Source of the DNA: Hygrophila difformis
Taxonomy: Eukaryota; Streptophyta; Magnoliopsida; Lamiales; Acanthaceae
Length of the DNA stretch: 64,000 nucleotides
Reading direction: 5' to 3'
Assembly: GCA_030278955.1 (NCBI GenBank)
Contig: JAOANR010000001.1
Coordinates: forward strand, 26,603,120-26,667,119
Shown: piece after piece, positions 32,966 to 43,851 of the stretch
Layout: each line of letters starts with the position of its first letter
Numbering within the stretch: the first letter of the stretch is position 1
Notes under the pieces: model-generated
The model's input: the letters and a program-made list of their open reading frames with translations, nothing else
Told to the model about the DNA's origin: nothing
The model's database searches: none
Program-made: the position numbers and the translations under genes

Positions 32966-35515
32966 GTCGTACCCAAACGAGGAGGGATGTGCATAACCAA
33001 GAATGAGCAAGGAGAAGAGGTTGCAACCAGGCCAGTAACCGGATGGAGAGTTTGTATCGATTACCGGAAGCTGAATGAGGCCACACGCAAGGACCATTTT
33101 CCATTGCCGTTCATTGATCAGATGCTTGAGAGGTTGGCAGGGAGAGAGTTTTATTGCTTTTTGGATGGTTATTCTGGTTATAATTAGATTGTTATTTCCA
33201 GTGAAGACCATGATAAAACCACTTTTACTTGCCCGTACGGCACTTTTGCCTATCGACGGATGTCTTTTGGTTTGTGCAATGCACCTGCTACTTTTCAAAG
33301 ATGCATGATGTCTATTTTCTCTGAATTTATCGAAAAATGCATTGAGGTCTTCATGGATGACTTCTCTGTGCATGGAGATACGTTCGAAGATTGTTTGACC
33401 AATCTTGCTAAGATTTTAAAGAGGTGTGAGGACACTAACTTGGTTTTAAATTGGGAAAAGTGCCATTTTATGGTCACTGAGGGCATAGTGTTAGGTCATC
33501 GCATTTCTCGTGCAGGCATTGAAGTTGATCCAGCCAAAGTTTCCATCATTTCCAATCTCCCTCTTCCTAACTCGATCAAATCAGTTAGGAGCTTCTTAGG
33601 GCATGCCGGTTTTTACCGGCGATTCATTAAGGATTTCTCTAAAATTGCCAAGCCGCTCACTAATCTGCTTTGTAAAGAAAATCCTTTCTTAATAAATGAA
33701 GCGTGTGTCCAAGCCTTTGACACGCTCAAGAAGATGTTGGTTTCTGCACCGATAGTGCAACCACCCGATTGGTCACTGCCTTTCGAGGTAATGTGCGATG
33801 CTAGTGGTCTCGCCGTAGGCGCAGTTCTTGGACAACATAAGGATGGGAGACACTGCGTAATTCATTACGCAAGTCATGCCCTGAATGAAGCCCAAGTTAA
33901 CTACACCACAACGGAGAAAGAGATGTATGCTGTAGTCTTCGCGTTTGACAAGTTCAGACAGTACCTGATAGGTACAAAGACCATAGTATACACTGATCAT
34001 ACAGCGTTGAGATACTTGTTTAGCAAACAAGACGCAAAACCTCGATTAATCAGGTGGGTACTTCTGTTGCAAGAATTCGACATCATAATAAAAGATAGGC
34101 GAGGTCGAGATAATGGTGCTGCTGACCACTTATCTCGATTAGATAATGATAAAAAGGAAAAAGCCGTCAATGAAGATTTCCCGGACGAACAGTTGTTCGC
34201 GTTGCATCTGCATAATCAAGCTTGTCCATGGTTTTCCGACATCGCTAACTTCTTGGCATGCGGAGTAACCCCACAGTTTTCGAACTATCATCAGAGGAAT
34301 AAGTTCAAACGAGATGTATTAAGTTACTTCTGGGAAGAACCTTATCTCTTCAAACACTGCCCTGATTTAATAATCAGGCGATGTGTGACCGAGCATGAAG
34401 CTTATCAAATTGTCAGAAAATGCCATGAATCAGAATATGGAGGTCACCATGGTCCCGCTCGAACGGCCCACAAGGTCCTCGAATGTGGATTTTATTGGCC
34501 TCACATCTATGAGGATTGCAGGACATTTGTTAAGGGCTGTGACAGATGCCAAAGATTAGGAAACATCTCCAAGAGGGATGAGATGCCTCAAAAGGGGATT
34601 CTCACACTTGAGATCTTTGATGTATGGGGCATTGACTTCATGGGACCGTTTCCGCCATCCGGTGGAAACTACTATATCTTGGTAGCTGTCGATTACGTAT
34701 CCAAATGGGTCGAGGCTGTCGCATTACCGACCAATGATGGTAGCCAAGTCATCAAGTTCCTCAAGAACAACATTTTCAGTCGATTTGGCGTACCTAGGGT
34801 GGTGATATCTGATGGAGGAACACACTTTATTAATAAAGGTTTTGAAACTTTAATGAGTAAAAATGGGATCCTCCATAAGATAGGCACGCCTTACCATCCT
34901 CAGACTAGTGGTCAAGTCGAAGTATCCAATCGCGAAATCAAACACATACTCGAAGCCACTGTCGGGATAACCCGTAAGGATTGGGCACGTAAGCTCAATG
35001 ATGCTCTATGGGCATACCGCACAGCATATAAGACTCCCATCGGGATGTCTCCATATAGGCTGGTCTTCGGAAAAGCCTGTCATTTACCCGTAGAGCTAGA
35101 GCATAAAGCTTACTGGGCCGTTAAAACGCTTAACTTCGATCCGAAAGTTGCTCAGAGCAAACGTAAGTTGGACCTCAATGAAATTGAGGAAATACGAGCG
35201 CAAGCTTATGAAAGCTCTCGAATTTACAAGGAGCGGACCCAGAAGTTGCACGATCGCCGGATCAAACCTAAGTATTTTTATGTTGGTCAACATGTATTAT
35301 TGTTCAATACTAGGCTGAAGCTGTTCCCCGGAAAGCTCAAATCTAGATGGGAAGGACCACATGAAGTACTAGAGGTGTTCAAAAATGGAGCTGTCAGGAT
35401 TCGAACTGGCAGGGGCGATATAGTGGTGAATGGACAACGATTGAAAGAGTACCTCGGACAGTTCGATCCGGAGAAAGAAAGCCAAGCAGTGGCAGACCCG
35501 GCCTACACTCAATAA
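32966..35515 (+). pseudogene. Athila-like pol: RT, RNase H, integrase (two in-frame stops)
   Basis: Same frame as the preceding gag-protease, interrupted only at TAG 32963-32965 and TAG 33185-33187, both in contexts where CAG is expected. Seen in order: [36 protein letters not shown], the catalytic FMDDFSVHG, RNase H ([29 protein letters not shown]), the integrase zinc finger (C and H residues around [12 protein letters not shown] to CDRCQRLG), and the integrase core with [15 protein letters not shown] and SNREIKH. The last 751 codons are uninterrupted. Apart from the two stops the enzyme set looks complete, fitting a recent insertion that is already damaged. Confidence 0.85.
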
Positions 35516-35622
35516 GAAACAGCATTTAAAAACACAAAAATTTTAGTTTATATATATATATATATATAGTATATATTTACAGTACTTATTTCATGACGAG
35601 CAAGTATCCAAAGATCAATTAA
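35516..35622. other. Post-pol spacer with (TA)n run
   Basis: Contains a TATATATATATATATAT tract at about 35551-35568. Otherwise AT-rich and non-coding. Confidence 0.6.
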
Positions 35623-35660
35623 ACATTTAGAGTACTAAGACTCTAAATGTGAGGATGTTG
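35623..35660 (+). promoter_or_regulatory. Inverted repeat plus polypurine-type motif, copy 1
   Basis: A perfect 10-bp inverted repeat, ACATTTAGAG / CTCTAAATGT with an 8-nt loop, runs straight into TAAATGTGAGGATGTTG. The same motif precedes the true 3' LTR at 39964. Here it is 4.3 kb too early, and the next bases (TGTTGATATTTGG) resemble an LTR start. Confidence 0.65.
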
Positions 35661-36487
35661 ATATTTGGAGAAAATCTAATGCATTTCATTCATCTATCTT
35701 GCAGAAGTTCGGAACCACCAAAAAAGAGGAGCAGATAAGAGTAACATGGAAAACCAGGTTCTTGGTTGGATTAGTTCCATAAGTCTAAGAAAACGTTTTC
35801 GGGAATTGAAGAAATTCAATACCCGAAACAAAATTCACAGATAAATGGAACTAACCCAACCTAATTTTATGCAAGTGGATTGTTTAAATTTTCAGCCCAG
35901 CATTTTGAATTTACTTGGACTGAATTTATTTAGCCCAAATCAAATAAAATGGACTCAGGCCCACATCACACTCGGGCCCAGTCCAAGAAAATTTGAAATT
36001 CAAAAATTCTTTGTCGCGGAAGGTCCTTTGTCGCGATGTCATGCATCGCGACCAGGCCCTGTTCCGCGACAAACCCCCTTTTCCTTCTTAACCCTTCTCC
36101 AGTGATTGTCGCGATGCACCTTGTCGCGGAGCATGACTCCGCGACCAAGCCCTGCTCCGCGACATGATCTGCGTTGACCTTGTCTCCATACTGAGCTTTG
36201 TCGCGGTAGCCTTGTCGCGGAGCATGACTCCGCGACCAACCCTCAACTCCGCGACCTCTCTGATGTCGCCGTGCCTTGTCGCGGAACCTTGTTCCGCGAC
36301 AAAGTCTCGGATTCCGCGACAAAAGTTCAAGTATTTATACCCCCCCACCCCCTCCAGTTTCTTTTCACTTTCTCTTGTCATTTCAACTTCCTCCAACTTC
36401 TTCATCTTCTTTACCCCCATTTTTCTCTCATCCGAACGAACACCACGTGTTCTTCGCACTCTTGCACTCCATTTCCAAGGGGAAACT
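35661..36487 (+). promoter_or_regulatory. U3-like internal promoter with GTCGCGG palindromes
   Basis: Order: GGCCCA/GGGCCC boxes (35956-35985), a palindrome cluster with TTGTCGCGGA, CCGCGACAA and CTCCGCGAC units in both orientations (36010-36325), a TATA box TATTTATA (36332-36339), then a CT-rich leader to the F-box ATG at 36488. This mirrors the LTR promoter (boxes, cluster 1, TATA) in order and spacing, although the surrounding sequence differs. The likely origin is the U3 of a diverged Athila-type LTR, now placed in front of the F-box gene. Activity is inferred. Confidence 0.55.
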
Positions 36488-38308
36488 ATGGACCGATTTC
36501 ATGGACTCCTCCCAAACCTTGGACCCGTGCCTAGACCCGAGCCAAGGAGGAGAGGGTAAACCCTGTTTTCGCCATGTTCATAGCACCCATTCGGACCCGT
36601 TTCTTTTTTTTGCTTTGTTTTGTTTTGTTTTTCATTTTGTTGTGTTCTTGGTGTGGTGTGGTTAATATGTGCTTTTAACTTCAGAATTTTTGGAAGTGCT
36701 CTCGGTTATGAGCACTATTTTAAAACGTTGAGACCTCATTCTGAAACTGCTAATGGCGTTAAAACTGGTAAAGGTTTACAGATTTTTGAAGGTTTAAAAC
36801 TGGAAAGAACAAACTGATGAACATTTGGGTATTGTTTTGAATATCTTGATGTTATTGGTTTGATTGATCTTGATGTGACCTCTACAGTGTTGTTTTGGTG
36901 TAATAAAAGAGGTAAGATCTCTTTGGGCACATTTGTTCCCATGTTAGAAATCTCATGGGAATAAATGTTTGTTTGTTTATGGAAACATAGTACAAACACC
37001 CAATAGGAAGCTTCCACTTTTAAATAAAAGCAACTTTTAGAAAAAGACAAAAAGAGTTATTTTGTTTAATGTTTGACTTGAGTCTTTTGTTCCCACTGGA
37101 ACACTAGTGTGAGTAAGATAGCAGTATTTTTGTCACCTAACTGCTATCCTTTTCAAAATCCAAAATGGGACCACTCACATCCCACCTTTGTTAAATAAAA
37201 CAAGTCAACCATTTTTAAAATTAAAAACAGTGTTTGCAAATTTTTGGATGCTTTAACTGTCCAACCAGTCCAAGCTATCCAGAAACAGCAGATCCGTTCC
37301 GCCACGTCTCCATTGCACATTCCAATATTCGAGCATTCCATTCCCATCTTTCCATCTCATTCCACTTCCAACAAGTGTCTCGGACTTGTTTAATAAAATT
37401 GAAAAACTTTTGGGCCCAATGGCCCATTAAAAGATTCTAGGCCCAATGGCCAATTTTATTTTATTTTGGGCTCTTTAGCCCATTTAAAACCCAATATTAT
37501 TTACATGTGCTTTAAATTAAAATTCAAGTCAGAAATTTAATAATCTCACATCTAGAGCAAAGCTCTAAATGTGAGGATGTTGGTTTCTGAACTTGAATAA
37601 TTTCTGAAAACTATATAAATTGGATTCATCACTTCTTATCTTTTCAGGGGTAATCCTCCCATTCCAAATCCTGCACCAGAGGGAACCAAGCTGCTGGACC
37701 TACCGCTCGAGCTCCTTGGTGAAATTCTCTCCCGGATAGGAGAGGATGAAATCAAGGATGTGTTTACTGCACAACGTGTATGCAAGAAACTCAGGGATGC
37801 TGGGAACCTTACTATCGTATACAAGCGATGCGAGGTTAACACCTCCACTGTGAAGAGATGGCAAGTAAGGATCCGTCGGCAGAAGGAGAGATTCCTGCGA
37901 ATATGCACAGCGGCAGGAAACTTCAATCTTCAGCTCATCCCAGCACTCAGGGCATTTGCAGAGGGGAATGAGGAGCGCGCTTGTGAACTGCTACGCCCGG
38001 GACTTGAGGACAACCATAAGACGTCAATCTTCACCCGCGGATTGATGCTTATGAGTAAGACGGATGAAAGCCAAGTTGAGCAGGGGATCAGAATGATCGA
38101 CAGGATGGTGACAGACCGATCAGTTTTTCGGTACACTTCCACCAACGTCCTCGCTTGGATAACAGACCACCCAGACAACCCACAACTGTGGGCAGGCCAA
38201 GGAGTCAGAGTCTATTGCCCGAGATGGCATGCACCTCTGAGAAACCGCGATTGGTGCCTACGTTGTGAGCTTTCCAGCTGCGTCCTCTGGCTCCGATACA
38301 TGCCCTGA
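36488..38308 (+). CDS. F-box protein gene inside the Athila-like element, two exons
   Basis: Exon 1 36488-36555 and exon 2 37648-38308, joined across GGAGAGG|GTAAAC and CTTTTCAG|GGGTAATCC. The phases fit and give 242 residues. Residues 1-35 are Pro/Arg-rich. About 38-76 form an F-box (LDLPLELLGEILSRIG, then AQRVCKKLRDAGN), which would bind Skp1 in an SCF ubiquitin ligase. About 100-200 form helical repeats (ALRAFAEGNEERACELL and GIRMIDRMVTDRS) like the Sel1-like part of plant F-box proteins of the At1g67623/At2g35280 type. The C-terminus has CPRWH and CLRCELSSC, a possible metal site. The frame is intact. It is not a retrotransposon protein, so it is probably a captured host gene. Splicing is predicted, not shown. 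Confidence 0.65.
37545..37582 (+). promoter_or_regulatory. Inverted repeat plus polypurine-type motif, copy 2 (in the F-box intron)
   Basis: The inverted repeat CTCACATCTAGAG / CTCTAAATGTGAG (one mismatch, 5-nt loop) overlaps TAAATGTGAGGATGTTG (37566-37582). It lies 66 bp before the exon 2 acceptor, so the second exon begins just after an LTR-start-like junction. Confidence 0.65.
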
Positions 38309-39963
38309 AGAAAGAAGGACGAATCCTAGTTTATTTTATCCTGCTTTATTTCATTTCCATTTTAGTAGTAGTAATCTGCAAGGGACTCCTCCTTTTGTGT
38401 GTGCAGGTTTGTATTAACTGCACGAGAATCCCTTGCCTCGGTTGTATTTATTTGCTTTCCCTAAATTGGAACTCAGTTTTTGAGACCACTGAACAATTCT
38501 TTACTGCTTTCCTTTGAAAAGATGTCTGTACAGTCCGAGATGAATAAGTGACTGTCAGGCCAAAAATATGCTGTTGACATACTCAGTATGTCAGCAGTGC
38601 CTCTTTACTGCTTTCAATTAAATAACCAGCAAAAATTTGCATAAACTTGCTCTAAATTCACAGGTTGAATTTAGGCTTGTGATTAAATTGTCAAACTTTT
38701 AAATTGGGATAATATAATTGAAGACATGCATGAAATGAATTCCTGAGGTTTTGAGCTATAAAAATTTAATGATGCGATCAGCTTATTGGGTAATAAATCT
38801 GCATGTTAGAGATTTCGATTGAATAAATTGTTAGAATTAAGCTTGGATTAAATTTGAGAATATTGTATGACATGAATTAACCCAACCTTGTGAGATTTGA
38901 GCCATGAGTCACTTCTACTCATTCATTTTCTTTGATGTGTGAATCATTTTGATTAAAGGAAACTAGAACTTGCAATTGTGACCGATTCAAGACCATGCCA
39001 TATTCCCGAAATCGAGCATATGATCGAGGCACCTAGAAAACCCAAATTTTTGGCTTTCTTTTGAAATCCAAACCCAAAAATATTTCCCTTTAGGATTAAC
39101 CAATTTGAGCCTATAAGCCTAATTTTTCTTTGAAGCCCTCTATATTATTCCTAGCCTTCTAAAAAGACCAAGAAATTCAAACCCAAGTGTGCAAGGATGA
39201 ATTCTATCAAGGCATTACAATTTTTGATCATCAATAAAAACTATAAATCGGTATTCTATAAACCGAGTCAAAAAAAAAAAAAAAAGAGAAAAGAAGTTGA
39301 ATGTCACTCAACACAAATAAATTGCAGATGACAAGCAATTAGACAATAGTCTAATGTCATGCAAAAGAAAACCAAAAAGAAAGAAATATTGATGATCATA
39401 AATTTTAAATAAAAATGCCAAGTTATGATGGAATTAATTCTTGCCACTTCTTAACCCAATAATTCCCTTTTCCCACCTAATGTTACAACCGTATGCCCCG
39501 TTATAACCCTCGAATAAGACCTCGTGATCTCGATTTGAAGAAATGAGCCGGTGGCGAGTTGGTCTGATTGCAAGCTTATGGGATAATTTAATTAAATTTG
39601 ATTTTGAGCGTTCATGATTAATCCCCAATTGAGAGTGAGTGATCTTTCCGATTCTCTTATAAGTGAGGCTCTGTTTCATTAAGAATGTTCATGTCATGCC
39701 TTAATTCTAATTTTTAATCTTTGCATTTTTCAAACATGATATTCATGAAAGGTTGATAATAATGTTTGATTTGCAGGCCCGATGTAGTGAGCAAGTATCA
39801 TTTCATTAAACACTGCAATCAAGGGAATTCAATACTTGTAATTTTTGATTGTCTTATCCCAATCTAAAAAGAATGATATTTTTGAAGCCACGAAAATGAA
39901 TTGAATATGTAGAGTCCGTGTTCTTACGAACATTGACTCTGACTGCTCGGGGACGATCAGTAT
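38309..39963. other. 3' untranslated region of the Athila-like element
   Basis: AT-rich, with no gene or RNA recognised. It contains a poly(A)-like run at about 39271-39285. Polymorphic-looking simple tracts only. Confidence 0.55.
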
Positions 39964-39980
39964 TAAATGTGAGGATGTTG
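39964..39980 (+). promoter_or_regulatory. Functional polypurine tract before the 3' LTR
   Basis: TAAATGTGAGGATGTTG, whose last bases enter the LTR start (TGATAATGG at 39979). It defines the plus-strand primer. No inverted repeat precedes this copy. Confidence 0.7.
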
Positions 39981-42900
39981 ATAATGGCCAAAAATGACCA
40001 TTATTTTAAATCCATTTCCGTGTCTTAAACGGGCATTTGATCGCATTCCGGTCTTACATTAAGTAAGAAAGCAGTCGAATTGGACTGATTTATGCATAAT
40101 TGTAAAAATAATAAGCTGGTGTGAAAAAGACATAAATATGTAATTTTATTACATATTTAAGTTAGAAAAATCCACAAACATGAGAAAAAGAAAAGGAAAC
40201 AAAAAGATGGGAAAAAGATAGAAAAGCCCACAAAAAGAATATTTTCGGCCCATCTGGCCCACTCCAGCAGGCCCAGGAAGACCTTTGTCGCGGAAGCCCC
40301 TTGGCGCGATGCAGTGTTCCGCGACAAAGGCATGTTCCGCGACCAAGTGGCTCAGATGAAGAGGAGACCAGCCAAGCCCCTTGGCGCGATGACCTTTGTC
40401 GCGATGGCATGTTCCGCGACAAAGGCATGTTCCGCGACAAAGGCATGTTCCGCGACCAAGATACATTCTTAGAGACACAAGACCCAGTCGAGAAGCCTTG
40501 CCACATGCAGTGTGTTCCGCGACCAGCTTGATGCTCCGAGACAAAGCTGTGATGTGTGTGATGTCTTAAGACACAATGGGCTAGAATCAAGGCCCTTGGG
40601 CTTAGGGTTACACTTCTATAAATATGAGGTGTCTCCCATGAGCTAAAAGTTGGTTGGCCAGTAGAGATTGAGATTCTTGTAGAGCTCTTGCAGGCAAGCT
40701 TAGGAGTTCGTCCTTAGGTAGAGTAGTTTAGGTTTATTTTCATGTATTATTTAATTTTTGCCCTTAGTTTAGCTTAGTTTAGTGTTTTACTGTTCACAGT
40801 GCTTAGATAGCCATTTTTATACCATGTTTTGGTTTCTAAACTCTTGTTTTAGGGTTTGTAATACCCAAATCATGGGTATTAACAATACCTCTTCAATAAT
40901 ATGGGAAAACATTCATCATTTGTGTCCCAAATCATGAAATGGGTCTCACACCCCATGGATTTATGCTTTCTTTTCCATTTTGGGGTCATTTGACCCCCAT
41001 TTTGTTATTTTTATGTTTACTGTTGGCATATTATGGATAATGTTGTGTGGATGTGTGATCAAACCCTAGATTAGGACTCCTGCTTTATTTTAATATTCTG
41101 CCCATCCTTGTTATTTTTGTTTAAGCATGTTCTTCTTTATTTTGAATGTCTCTTGCTTATTTTTAGCTTAGAATAGCTTTTTGATTTGAAATAGGGTGAG
41201 ATCACGCTGTTTGCATGCCACTGTTCATTTCTGCTTTTCTGACTTTTGTCCTGAACCACCTTGGGCGCCAACCGCCTTCTGGCGCGGAACCACGTTCCGC
41301 GACAAAATGGCTGTTCCGCGACCAAGGTGTTTCAAGACACTTGTCTCCATAATTTAAAACCCTTTGTCGCGGAATACCTTGTCGCGGAGCCACGTTCCGC
41401 GACAAAACTATCCATGCATAGCGACAAAGGAGCCAAACTCTTGCATTTTGTCTTCATGGCTTTTTGTCGCGGAATCATCTTGTCGCGGAGCCACGTTCCG
41501 CGACAAAATCCCATTCTGAGACAGAAAAATTATGCCATGTTCCTTGAACTTTGAACACCTTGTCGCGGAACACCTTGTCGCGGAACCACGTTCCGCGACA
41601 AAATTTCCATGCATAGCGACAAGGGTTCAAATGCCTTAGAATTTTATGAAAACACTTTGTCGCGATGTCACTCTTGTCGCGGAACCACGTTCCGCGACAA
41701 AATCTTGCATAGCGACAAAGAGGCGTTATGCTGCCAAAAATTCTAAAAACTTGTCGGGATGTCCATGTCGCGAATCTCGGTCCGCGACAAGGGTTCCTCT
41801 CCCACTATTTAATCTCAAACAAACTTCATTCTCTCCCTATTTTATATTGCAACACTCACATCATAACCCCACGGGTTAGGATGTAACATTCTGGAATTGC
41901 AATATAGGGTGTTATGCTGCCCAAATTTTGATTCTCCATTTGCATCACTTAACTGATTGAACCCTTGACTCATTAATGATTAAAGATTGAGATTAGCAAT
42001 AATCAAACTTCAATAATCATCATGACTAAAGGACCTTTGTCCAATCGCCATTAAAACACTCTTGTATAAACAAAATCTCGATGGCTTAAACAGATAATCT
42101 GGACTGTAATTAATTATGGTAGGAAGGATTATTTAAGACCATCAATTGTGGACCCAATCCACAGTCTTGCATGAGAAACCAATGTCTCTCATACAAGGGA
42201 TCTTCTTTTGTTTCTTATTTATTTTGTCTTTGTGTGTTGTGTGGAACCATTAGTAAAGAATACATCAGACTAATGTTGGCGGGTCCTCCCTCATGGATAA
42301 CTAGCTCGTATTCTGGGTATTAGTTACTAATTGTTATTTTGCATGGTCTGGATGGCTGTCAGTGGAAGCCTTGGCGGTTCGCCCATCCGGGGTTATAATA
42401 GCTGCTCGGCTGACTCTCATCCAGATACAGTTTTATTTTTATTATCTTGATTTCCAAACCTGAATCCCAATCCGTACTGGGAGTCAGTTGGCATCAGTCA
42501 ATGCCAACTGATGATCATTATAGAAGGGAAGCATGTAGGTTTTTATCCGAATTCACAGACAGTGGAGGCCCAACTGGTGTTGACACCACCATTATAGGGT
42601 CTAAGCTGTCTAAATTCGCTCCATCCGAGTGATTGGGAAATTGGACAGTAGATGTTTACAGTCCACCTGATTATTCTGCCATTACTTTGGTCCCTTGACC
42701 ACTTCATTCTGTGTTTCACCTTCTGTCTAGACCCGCATCTATATTTTGGGTCAATTAATTTTACACTTCCATATATCTTTATGCATGATAATATTATATA
42801 CTATTGTGGTCTGTACTTATTTTGGGATCCTTCCCTTGGACAATAGAAGCCTAGATCTTAAACAGATATTGCTTTATAAATTTCCAACAAAAACCTCTTT

Positions 42901-43846
42901 ATAAAATCCGGATCTGAGTAAGGGATAAATTCTTCAGTTATGACTAATTCATATTCTGTCAAGGGTTGTATTTTGGGAAATTAAGAAGCAGATTCAGCGA
43001 TTAGGTCTCGCCTAGACTGAAAGGGTCTGCGTTTTAACTGAGAGTCTAGTACCTGACAGGGAATGATTTTCAAACCCATTATTTTCCAAAATTGCTGGTT
43101 GATGGAAATGTAAGATTAAGTGCTACACCGAGATGGGGTCCACTTGGATTCAAATACAGTGTGGTAAATAATCTTAAAGGAACATCATCCAGGCCTTGGT
43201 TATTTTCCAAGATAGGGTTGAGTTTTCTTTCAACTGCTATCCTCTTCTGCCAAAGCCTACTTTTGAGTCCTGAGTGAGTGCATCCGGGACGAACTAATTT
43301 ATTAGTTCGTTTCATTAGTTTGTATCTCATAATCACCCGGAAGGAAGTGAACACACTAGTGGTTCACTGAGAGCCGGGAATTCTTGATCCATACTCCTTC
43401 ATCTTGATGGGGAGCTGTCTTTTACTACCAGGGTCAGATTTTCAAAACCTCCGAGTGATAGGTTTAATGCTTTCTTTACCGCTTTCTTTTAACCGCTTTC
43501 ATTAGAGGTCACTCGGTTGTATTGAGAGTTGTGTAACTGCTACTAGGATTGACAGTTAAGGGATAGTTTAGGGCTGAATTCAAATCTTTGGGTGTGACAT
43601 GGGAGAATGATAGTGGTACTTGGCATTTCAATAAATGATGTGTCGAGAGATTTGTCAACATTCCATGACAGAGAGGACCACAGCGCCATTTGAAACCAAC
43701 GCACCACACTTGAGTAATAAAAAAACTAATAATCTTGATGTATCCCTAAACCCTTTCCCATGAATCATAACGCTTTTCATTTAATAAATCTAACCTGGTA
43801 TAATTTTAGCAAAAGCTCGTGTTAATGAAACTTGTCAAAAGTTTCA
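39979..43846 (+). repeat. 3' LTR of the Athila-like element (3868 bp)
   Basis: Matches the 5' LTR with roughly a dozen substitutions. It has two extra 18-bp units in palindrome cluster 1 (40402-40455) and lacks about 847 bp, with the junction at about 43645 (TGTCG|AGAGATTTG). Confidence 0.9.
40283..40540. repeat. GTCGCGG cluster 1 of the 3' LTR with tandem expansion
   Basis: Contains three consecutive CATGTTCCGCGACAAAGG-type units at 40408-40459, where the 5' LTR has one. The array therefore changes copy number by slippage or unequal exchange. The second array follows at 41278-41787. Confidence 0.85.
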
Positions 43847-43851
43847 CCTGC

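Larger units (their letters stand above)
24718..43846 (+). mobile_element. Athila-like Ty3/Gypsy element with very long LTRs and a captured F-box gene
   Basis: Ends TGATAATGGC...AAAAGTTTCA. Target duplication CCTGC is at 24713-24717 and 43847-43851. The primer site TGGCGCCGTTGCCGGGGAG directly after the 5' LTR is characteristic of this lineage. The interior holds one gag-pol frame (29558-35515) broken by two TAG codons, then a 4.4-kb 3' region with an F-box gene and two extra polypurine motifs. The 5' LTR is 4679 bp and the 3' LTR 3868 bp. The difference is explained by an approximately 847-bp deletion in the 3' LTR and a 36-bp tandem expansion there. Confidence 0.92.

Noticed and set aside
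36736..37050. Minus-strand 104-codon ORF in the F-box intron
   Set aside because: No recognisable domain, low-complexity AT-rich DNA. Treated as chance.
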